A stretch of 64,000 nt of DNA. Source: Strongylocentrotus purpuratus (taxonomy: Eukaryota; Echinodermata; Echinoidea; Camarodonta; Strongylocentrotidae). Position numbers and translations under genes: made by a program. Under the pieces are notes generated by a model that searched no databases, was not told the DNA's origin, and saw only the letters and a list, made by a program, of their open reading frames with translations. This document shows positions 13,543 to 25,051 of this stretch, piece by piece (position 1 is the stretch's first letter; every line of letters starts with the position of its first letter). The stretch spans positions 10,416,429-10,480,428 of the forward strand of contig NW_022145613.1 in assembly GCF_000002235.5 (NCBI RefSeq). Reading direction: 5' to 3'.

Positions 13543-13796
13543 TTATCCTTCTCTCTGTTCTTCTACTCTTTCTTCTTCTCCTTCCTCGCAGTCAAGGACA
13601 GGCCGATAGAACAGGTGGGCGCAACCAAAGAAGATGAGCGAGAGGACCTTGCAGCAGAGGCACAACCCCAGCATGGTGTAGGCCAAGGTGCGGTTGTCGT
13701 ACAGCCAGCATATCTGCGCTCCACCACAGAGGGCCTCCCACACCAGGCAGGACTTGTCTATCAGGAGTCCGAAGATGATGGGAGATGGGGCGCTTC
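13543..13796 (-). CDS. Gene B exon 11 (helices 11-12, C-terminus)
   Basis: Encodes SAPSPIIFGLLIDKSCL (helix 11), the CWLYDN loop, helix 12 and a Glu-rich cytosolic tail (EEGEEERVEEQREG) to the stop at 13545-13543. Confidence 0.93.
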
Positions 13797-16700
13797 CTGG
13801 AGGGTCAATGAATACGATTAAAAAAATTAGGAAGTGTGACAAATACTCTTGAGATCTTTAAACAGTCAATATCATCTTTTCACAAGATTTTTTGTTTCTT
13901 GATGTAACAGATAGGTCCAGGACGATTGATACAAGTCAGGGAATGATGTTATAACTCGGTGACAACTGAATTCCCACGTTTCACAAGGCTTGATACAAGA
14001 ATGCCCCACTACCCAAAGGAGTGAAATTGATGCATACCATTGGGCCCAGTCTTACAAAGAGTCGCGATTGATCCAAATTAATCGCAAGTTTGCAGTCTCC
14101 CATCTCTAATGTACATAGTTGCGATTGATATCAATCGCAAATAAGTTGCAATTGATATCAATCGCAAATAAGTTGCAATTGATATCAACTCTTTGTAAAA
14201 CGGGGCGAGGTATATAAGAAAAAGAAAAGGAATATATGTATTTGATTGCAAAGAATCACCAGAATGCATCTGATTAATTTGCCATACATTTTGATGTACA
14301 TAATATGAACAAACCACATAGAAAACTTATCATTTACAAATTAATAAGTCCTAATGTCCCCCTTTTGTTTGGCTTTTTCTCTTTTTTCCCATTCAATTCC
14401 ACATAAAAATTAAATCAATGGGTAATATTTTTAAATTACTGCAAACTGAGATTCATAACACATACCAGAAAGAAAATCTCTCTTAAATAAAGATCTACAT
14501 GTAAGAAACAAATGATTAAAAGACCACTAAAAAGGGCGCAAGCAACCTACCAAAGCCATAGACAACAGTCTGCACCCCTAGAGCAAAGGCACGCTGTGAA
14601 TGAGATACACATCTAAAAGCAAAATATGAGAGAGAAAATGAAAAACAATATCAACAAGGGAAAAGATCTCAATGGGGAGAAAAATTCATCTTGAAAGTTT
14701 TCATGCAACCCTCTGTGTTAAAGGAAACCAAAACCTTCATACCAAGTTACTTTTATTGTAAAGTTTAAAAGATTTGAATAAAATCAGTGAAAATTTGAAC
14801 AAAATCGCGCAAGGAATAAGGAAGTAAAAGCTTTTTGAAATGACTAGTCACTAGAGGGCGGTATTCAATTTGATGACATCATCTGTGAACAACTCTCCAT
14901 GCCTTTTGTACATAAAATTTTACCATTTTTTTTGTTTTCTTCTTATTTATTTGTGTTCTTGATCCGACTTCATAACATGTGAAGTAGAATATCATTTTGC
15001 ATTCTATATCTTGCTTTCGGGTGAGTACATTATCTCAATCACAAGAAAGAAGGAAAAACATGAAATTTGATGTACAAAAGGCATGGAGAGTTGTTCACAG
15101 ATGATGTCATCAAATTGAATACCGCCCTCTAGTGACTAGTCATTTCAAAAAGCTCTTACTTCCTTATTCCTTGCCCAATTTTGTTCAAATTTTCACTGAT
15201 ATTTTTCAAATATTTTAAACTTTACAATAAAAGTAACTTAGTGTGAAGGTTTTGGTTTCCTTTAAGTCAGTGCTCCTCCAAACAAGCATTTGAAATTGAT
15301 CCCTTTATCTGTTACAGGATTGTGGAAATTGTCCTATATAAACTCTTAAAAGTTGAATTCAGAGTCTGATAGTTAGGCTTTAAAATATGTTCAACGTGCG
15401 CCTGTAATCCAGCTAACAATGGAAGTTACAAACTGATTCAGCTGAGGACACAGGTTCGAAACTGAGTCACGTCTTTTGGATGGTGATGTTTAAGGTCGGT
15501 CCACAGACTAAAATACTAATATCTGATGATACACATCTGTAAAAACCCAAACACACACACACAGGGAACAAACTTCACAATCATAAAACTGTGTCTTTTT
15601 TAGGACAAAACAAATACCAATTTTTCATCCATTTTCATCATTTTTGCTGCCAACAGCACAAAGGCCTATGCAGAATAAAATTGTGCATTTAGTTCGAAAT
15701 CATTAAAATATTCATTTATATCCGGGATTCGACAAAGAAATTGTGAACTCTAAAAGGAAACCATCACCATCTTTTCTACATCCTAAACAAATGGAAAATC
15801 AATGGATGAATAACACTGTATCAATTTTACCTTATACTGCCAGCCCAGGCCGGAACAACGCCAAAAGTGTTGATGAAGAAGAGCACCCATAACAGGACAA
15901 AGTAGGGCCACTTGTAGGGACAGGTTGTCCTCTGGCAACGCCCCGGGACGGCATACCCCTCCTCCAGCGGGTCTTGAGATTGTACAGGAGTTAATAAAGT
16001 AGTGTTTGCTACAGCTCCCGTGATATTGTAGCTGTGTACTTGAGATGATGCAGTAGAGGGCATGTTTGGGTTGGTGCACTGGCAGTTTCTGAAGATCTGT
16101 GGAATGGAATCCAGATGAAATGAATTTATTTTAGGTGTCTCGAATGTCTTGAGTGTAAATGCGCACACTAGCTCTCTGATAGATGTAGGATATTTGGAAT
16201 TGTTTTTATCATCCTCTAAATTGGTCGTTTGGTACATTTTGTGTGGAGAAATCTATGAAACCTTGCTAATAATCGCAAACATTCAAAAGTAACACATATA
16301 CACTGTTTATGAATGTACCCGTACATATCATCAAACATGCTTTAGCAACCACCTGTATAAGAAGACCACCACTCTGTTAAAACCACTTCATACTTTTCTC
16401 CTGGGGGGTGTTTCATAAAGCTGTGCGTAAAGTTATGCATGACTTTACAAATGACTTGAAAATGAAGAACTAAATGGGATTCTCAAATCCTTTTAATTGC
16501 ATAAACTAAAGTTGAAATATGCAGACGTAGATTTACCTCATCATTATTAACAAAACATTTTAATGCAAAGTGCATTTTTGGCTACAATTAATTGAGATTA
16601 TGGGAAATACAGTCACACTTTGATAAATGTCAGGAAAAACTTTGGGCTCTTCATATTCAAATAATTTGTAACGTCATTTGTAACTTTATGTGCAGCTTTG

Positions 16701-19700
16701 TGAAACACCCCCCTGATCATTGTGTCTCATTGAATTGCATGTTAAATGAAGTTAATGAACATGAACATGAAAGAACATTTGAGGACTCTTCTTGTGTCCC
16801 GTGAGTGGTCCTACGTACAAAAGATCTGTCAACCAAGGCTTAACTTATTATAGTCTTTTCCCCACTTGAGACCATTTCATCATCACCTAAAATAGATGTT
16901 AAATTTGATTTATATCAGCCTTATCATCATTATAAGGCTAATATTTTTTTCAATTCGCCTTGTTGCATGAGCCCTTTTGTCATTATCATACTTTGAATAG
17001 GACATCACTTACCACTTCATCAACAAAGGTGTCTTTGCGGTTGCACCCAGCGTGGCATGGGGAATAGTACATGACGTCATCACTGCCACACACAGGCTCA
17101 AAGGACTTGGAAGTGCAATCGCAGTGGGTATTGCAGGGCAGTGAGAATGCACTCTCTGCTCCTTTTATTGGCATTGACCTGGGTTTAACATGTACAAAAT
17201 GAGAGGAAGGGGTGAAGAATATAAAAATACTTACAAACCTTGTTGAAGTAAAAACAGATTTTTTTTTACACATTACACCATTTGTAAATCGTTCATGATA
17301 GCCTTTTGGGGAGAACATGCATTGCAAAAAAATAATGTTATGATTAAATAATTGTATGGAAAATTCATAATCTCCAAAGGCATACTGTATTTGAACAGGT
17401 ATTATGCTTTACAGCAAACTATATAAACTAAGGAATTTGTGATAAATCACGAATGAGCGAAAGAAAGAAAGAAAAAAAATCCTACTGTTAAAAGTGTAGT
17501 TTTAATAGATACAACGTGACTTCTATGATGTAAATAGGGTAAACCTCTTGAAATTTGGGCAGACTGGACTTCAAAACACAGGACAGAGTGCAAACAATAA
17601 AAAATATGTTGTATAATTGGCTGTTTGCATGGGCAAGTAACTGCATCATTTCATTAATATCACAAAAAGTGTCAACAAGTTTGCATGCTTGCACACTTGC
17701 TTTGCTACCGCTCCCTGCCCCTGGTAGCCTTTGAGTATGAAGGAATACCATTCTTCCCCCCCCCCCAGGAAAAAAAAATTTCTGCAATTTTCACATACCT
17801 TTCTTGGGAACTGGTAACACCAGCAAAAGGCACAACAGGACAGTGCATGGTAAACGCAAGCGATGCGAGCATAGATATGAACACACAGACCATACACAAC
17901 TTCATCAGGCCTCTAAACTTCAGATCCAGTCTGTTGATTACAATTCCACTGCCTAAAGCACCCATCAGCTGAGCAGTGATCGATATAACTCCTGGTAAAG
18001 ACACAAAGGAGAGCGATGCAAAGAAGGGATGCACAAACAAATATGTTATGACTTGCATCTTGTCTTTTCATTTATATTTCACTTTTAAAGGGACCACTTG
18101 CAATGTACATGTAAATGAAAGATAACAACTGTAATGTACATATTACAATTACAAGTATTCATAAGGTTGCAGGCAAGTGTACCCATTCCGTTTTCGACCC
18201 TAGGTATTGAATCTGGGCGGTGTTTTACAAAGACCCTAAGTTGAAGTTATCTCTAAGTTGGACTTGACAATTATGGAAAGCCGTTAGCATCTATGAACAT
18301 ATTTTGTAAAATTTATTTTAAAGGCATAAAATGTTGATTCAAATGAAATCATTTATATTTGCTATTATCAAGGAGATTATCATTAAATCTTTTCTCTTTT
18401 TTTTTTTCTGAAGTAGGAATATCAGAGGGCAATGCCTTGACAGTGTGTATTTTGAGTGCCTGACCATCGAAAACTGGAGGAAACACTGTATTCACCTATT
18501 ATACTCGCTACTTCACTGGAAGTCATGTTCAACTGGGCCTCGAAGAACTTTGGAGCGAAGACCGCCAAGCCGACCATGATGAACCACTCCGTTGCCGTGG
18601 CCAAACAGAGGGTCATGAATGGAGGGTTGGTCACGATCTTCCAGAGTGCTCTTGGGAAATCAAATACTTTCTCCAAGAAGCCCTCCTGCGAAACAAATTC
18701 ACTACCCTTCTGGGCTTCTGATGAACGTTTCTCTGCTATTTTGTCACTACCTAGAAAAAAAGGAGATACATGTATAAATTATGGCAAATGCATCCATTTT
18801 GTATTTTTACAGAAAAGGTATGTTTTCATTGTCCAAAATATAGAATATATCAGCAGAATATATAATTTCTAAATGAAAATTTACATGTCTATGTCCAAAT
18901 TGCTCAAAGTGCATTGCAACTAACATGGTTTCCTACACTAACAAATTCCCAACTTCAAACATGGACCAAGCACTGTACCTAACCCCAAACCAGTTGACCT
19001 TACTTCCCATGATGAAATCAGCCCAGAGCAACTATAGCCGGAGCTTAGGATCCAATTGGCACATTAAAGATTTCACTCTCTACCCTAATGAAAGGGTTAG
19101 TGGTGTCTTAAAGCAGTCATCCGAAGAATCAAAAGTGTTTTGAATTGATGTAAAATTCATATCATTGCAAAGGGGAAGCCTTACTGATCAAATTTAAGAA
19201 CTTCCCTCTTCAAAACATGTTTGGGGCCCGCAGTAAACCATCTCTCAAAAATGCTAATTTTGAGATCCAGAATTTCTGCCTTCAACGGTCCTCCGTAAGG
19301 CATCAAGGTTTGTGATGTCACATGCGAGACACAGCGAGCCACAAAGCAGCATTTTACGCCTTTCCATGATATCTATATGATTTTTCAGCAACTTATTTGT
19401 GTTTCTCAAGAGAAAATCTTTCCATCCGTATATAATTTGTCCATAATCATCAGTTGTCATGATTTTTCTTTGGGTGACTACTTTAAGATTTGCTTGCTGA
19501 CATTGTCAAAGACATATTCTGGACGGTCTGGCCTACCTGGTTGTCTCTTTGGGAAGCCCATGATGATGAATGCTAAGACAAGTACAACGGCTGCAGCTGC
19601 AAGGAACCCCAACCACCATGCGCCTACCCAAAGAGGATTATCAGGGGTCAGGGACACACTGCAATAAGAGAAGAAAACAGGCACATTCATGTATTCATAG

Positions 19701-22700
19701 AAAAAATACTTATACAGTAGGCTTGTGGAGAGAGAGGGAGGATTGAGGAGTCCTGGAAAAGGACTCTCTGTAATCTTTCTTGAGGGTGTGTAGTCCTGAA
19801 AAGGACTGTTGGTGTAGTCTTGAAAAAGACTGCTGGTTATCTTTCTTAGCTTATAGTTCTTAGGAGAACTATAGCGTCGATTGGAGAGGATGGGTGGCAG
19901 GAAAAAATACTTATGATGAAGTGCTGAATAAATGCACAGCCAAGAGTGAAATAGCGACCTTTTTCGAACAGTCAAACTGATTTTTGATTGTGGCATTAGC
20001 TTGCAGTATGGCACACTCTACAGCACTGTACAAAGTAAAGCATTACTAGTATCCCAACCACAGGACTAAGATGAGCTCCACGATCATTTTTTTAAATCCA
20101 AAATTAAAAAATATTAAGAGGAATGCCAACATTTGGCCTGCACCCCCAGGTAAAAAGGTTAGTTTTATAAAACTTTGGAAAGGTTAGTTTTAACCCCTTG
20201 TAATGTAAAGGTGTTCCCCTCTATTATGTAAATGTAATATTATGCACAAATTGTGTAGTGTGGTTGAATCAGGCATAGGTGTATTCTTAAATGTTGCTTT
20301 TATATTGCAACAGAGGTTACCAATATCAGTTACTGATTTTAATCACAAGCCCGTCATATTTGGCTTTACAAATGTTTGCATCAATATACCAGTTCGTAGA
20401 TACAATCTGCAAATTGTCAAACTCACTGAGACTAATACTAGATACATGCTCACGAAAGTTATGTAGTCATTATTCATGCATGCACCTGTGATACATTCTA
20501 TTGAACACAGGTGGAAGTAATCCTTTCAAGAGGGCAAACAAAGAATCACCTCCATGACTTTAGCTGTGATTATTACAAAAGGCAAAAAGTGGGACTTACA
20601 CTATGAAGATGACTGACAAAGAAAGCGGACAAAATATACAGTTCCTCAGGTAGACAAAGGAACATCCCTTCCCTGCTATTATGTAAAAATGTTGAGAACA
20701 GGTGTCACATGCATATTCACCTTTTTACATAATAGCAGTGAAGGGATGTTCCTTTGTCTACCTGAGGAACTGTATATTTTGTCCGCTTTCATTGTCCGTC
20801 ATGTTCATAGTGTTATTTATTTTTAAAAGATCTGTGGATATTTGGGGTCATCTGAAGTCTGAACCATGTGCTAACTACGAACTGGTCTATTGGGAGGTAC
20901 AGGTATTTTTTACTCATTGCTTGTTTAATCGTCTCGCCCTAAGCATTTCGAACTGATTATGCATCAAGTCATCCAAAGTGTTAATGGCATATGTACATTT
21001 AACTGATCGAATACCAGCTTGGGAAAATTTGGTATGAAACACATTGAAAATGCACGTCAAATAAAAACCAAGTCGTCTCTAAAGGGTTAATATTCAATTG
21101 TTGTGAACAAAATCAATAATTACATCCGTGCCTGTATTTTGAGAAGGAAAAGTGGATCATTGATATAGACAATTGTCTCTAATCTTATTTTCAATGAGTG
21201 CCACACTAAGTATAAGAAAACAGCTATGCCAGAGAATCTGAATCCAAACTATTAAAGGTACTATGTCCCATTCAGTGGGAAAATAACGACTATTAGTTGT
21301 CAAATCGACTTTAGGGCTATAGAACCCAAAAGTAATAGTCTTCATTTTCAGACAATTGTACCGAATGGTCATACGTTTTATGTTGCGCAAAGATGCGATC
21401 AGTTTAATCTTGGCCATCACAAGAAGTGGGTTATTGATGTAGACAAATGCTCATGTACCCTTTACAACTCTTTTCATGTATGTTATTACCAAAGAAGAAA
21501 AAAGCCAGTCAGTCACTCAATAGTGTCTGACAGTGAAGTCTAGCAAGTAAACGGGTTTCCTTGCATAATTTGAATATGAGGACACTGCTAACGTTTAAAT
21601 TCCACAGATAAGACATACATGACATATTCATCATTCCTGCAAAGTTCTACAGCATTTGAGGTTGGCTGCAAAAGGGACATAGTACCTTTAAAGATATCCT
21701 GCTGTTGATTACCTTCTGACCTTTGACCCTACAGATTTAGTTTCACTTCCAAATTCGATTTGTTTAATATGGGAAGAAACACAGAAAAAAGGAAATGATA
21801 ATAATAATAATAATGAGAATTTAATTCGTCATTCAAACGAATTAGGTGGTCTGTTGTTAAACCTGAAACTGGATTACATTTATAATGGAGTACCTTGAGC
21901 ACCTTACGTAGTGGATATCATCGCTGTTTTCACGAAGTGACGGTAGTGAAAAAAAATTGCATTCACTTTGCGTTACGATTTTCCTCACTACCGTCACTTC
22001 GTGAAAACAAGGACGATATGTGTGCTATTTAAATATTCAATATTATTAATATCATTATTGTTATAATTTACTGACCTGTCTCCATCCAGCTGTATATCTG
22101 TGTTGAGTGATAATGTTAATGCCCCTACAAAGAACCCTAAGGCTGGACCAATGTTCAAGAAAGAGTTGTAGATACCTGATACAAGAAGAAAAAATATAAA
22201 GTTATCAACCCTTTGAAAGACTATTGTATGTATTCCCTTGAAAGTAATTCAACAAACATGTATATACATTATATAGAATGCGTATTGTGCTTACCGTATG
22301 TAATGATTATATTTATATCTTCTGATATGGCACAGTTTTAGAAAGCAAATTGCATTTGGACAAAATCACCTTATCAAAAGCTCTTCAATATCTTATTCTG
22401 TGATTTTAATTGATTATAATGCTTTTTTAATATGTAAATTGATTGATTTTTAGAATCATTTTATAAATCCTTTTTGTGTTGTCAATGTCGTTGAATTTAT
22501 ATAGAATCGTCAAATAAAAGAGGATTTTTTTTTCTTAAATCAACCCTTTGAAACAATTTTGAGATACAGTCAAACCTGCTTTAGTGACCACCTGTCTACA
22601 ACAACCACATTTTGTTTCCCTTGGAAATGGTTTATCATTGAAACATGCACTAAAGGAACCTGTCTACAAAGACCACTTTTTGTGTTTCCCTTGGGCGGTC

Positions 22701-25010
22701 GCTATAGACAGGTTTGACTGTATAACAACAATAAGATAGATGAGAGCTTGCAACTAAGTATCTGCTATGTTGGACCTTCAAACAGCTTGGCCTTGGCCAA
22801 CGATCACAGATATCACAGCTGAGAGGGTTTGACTCTTTTCACAAGTATTTCAAGAGCACTGTAGTCGCTTATTCTCTAATTCCCACCCAGAAGAAGATTA
22901 GGAAAGAGTGAGGTACAGTTTGCCTCGATTTTTAGCCGAGGTATTGTTCCAGGAATCTAAGTTTGCATTGTGGGCCTATAATAACTTTAGTTTAGTATTG
23001 AACTATTGATTAAAAGGTTTGATGATAAGTAGTACATTTAATACTTGATGCTCGAGGTTACTGTAAAGACTTACCATAAAATTAAAAAAAAATAAAAAAT
23101 TAGGACAAGAAATTTGTGAATTACTAAGGCTGTTGTTTTTTTTCAGAAAGAAAATATGAACATTGCTAATCAAGATAACTTTAAAAATTGGTGAATATCC
23201 TTGCATGCAAGATTTTCTAGACTTTTCACACAAACTAAAACAATAAGACTTAGGACATACATGATTCTGTATAAGAACTGCCAGACATCCTTATCTTATA
23301 CATATTCACATCAACAGGAAATTTACATTCTCATGCTAAATGTAATATAAGAAATAATTCTCACCGAGGAAAAGTCCAAAATCTTTTGGTTGGAGGTTCT
23401 CATCCATGTAAGTCAGTCCCAGAGTAAAGACCGGACCCGCGCCAAAGCCGATCAAAACCATCGAAAATATGAACAATCCAATGAAATCATTTGATTGCTC
23501 TTCTACACCTCCAGCCGAATCTGGGAAACAAATCATTTGAAACAAAGGAGCCATTTATACGTTGATCCTGATTGACAATAGACTTGATTTATAAGCTGAG
23601 CAAGATTTTGGAATACCGGTACTCTACCGTCATGATGTTCGATTCGACATGATATCGATATCGATGTAAACAATGTGATCGAGAGATAATGTAATGCATC
23701 GCATGTTGCAAGGTCAAGAGGTCAAATACGGCATGTTACATGTTGGTCAAGCAGGAGCAGGAAGGATACAATAAAGACTAAGAGACTCGTAATACTTGTG
23801 TTGAATTCTATTTATTCCATATCCTGGCTAAGATATGACATCTACCACTATCAACTTGATTTGTCATTTTAATAAATCTGGATTTATGAAGCGCCTTACA
23901 CCCAAATCAAAAGTCACCTGTGTTGATAAATTTTGTTGATTTTAATCACACAGGCTAGTACAAGAGACATTAAATTCTAAATAGAATTTACTGTCAAGAC
24001 TATATGGGCTCCAAGATTCGTTCATTATTAGTTAATTCACAGTAATGGTCACAATTTGTACAGCTCGCAAAAAGTCTAGCTAGCTGTGCTTAGTGCTTAC
24101 CTCACAGACAATTAGACTTTGATTATATATTGCAGGACAGCGTAATAGAACTGACTAAATACAGAGATTCGAACCCACAACTACAACGTTTAATTACACT
24201 GTCCTTACCGATTGAGATATTAGTGGGTTGGTGAAAGTAGAGTTTATAACCCTATACTAACCATTACGGTCACCATGTGCACATGCGCAGGTTTAGCTAG
24301 TAATAATAAAAGAATCTTGGAGCCCATATAGTGTTGACCAGAATTTACATGTAAGAATGAAAGAAAATATAACTAGAGCAAATTTGAGAAAGAAAAACTG
24401 AGTCACTTAGACTCAGACTGACATAATGGTGTAAGGAAAACGCTATTCCTCTTTTTTTTTTTTTAGGAATTTGTATTCTTTTATTTTAATATCTTTTAAG
24501 TTAATGATGTGAGGCTGAAAGTAGAGTAAGTTTGGATTCCCATATATTACCACATTTCTCCTGAAGCATGGAAGTGTTGTCGACACCTGGGCAAACAAGG
24601 CTGTCCTCTCCTGATTGGTTGAGAGGCATCACATGGTAGGGCTCGGCCAGAAAGTGGGGCAGAGCGATCAGGACGGACCCTACGGCCAGAGCTAAGGTTC
24701 CCACTCCAACCCAGACTGGTTTGTGCCCCTTCTCTCCAATATATCCCACAAAGACAGTGAAGAACATTGCCGAGAACTGGTAGGCACTGGCGATGCTACC
24801 ACTCTCCGTGCTGGAGAAATGGAAGCGTTTCTCTAGCGTTGTTAGGACGGCGAAGAAGAGTCCGAAAGGGACGAGGTAGTGGAAGAGACCAGTCAGTGAT
24901 AGGGCCAAGAGATAGCCCTTGATTGAGCTGCAAGGCTGAGGAATCGACAAAGAACGTATCAAAAGAAAAGTACATTTTTAATAACTGTTCCAGTGTCATC
25001 ATGACACAAG

Positions 25011-25051
<41 letters not shown>

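Noticed and set aside
19254..19460. 68-codon minus-strand frame in gene B intron 5
   Set aside because: Splicing around it is fully explained by exons 5 and 6 of gene B, and gene C has nothing comparable.
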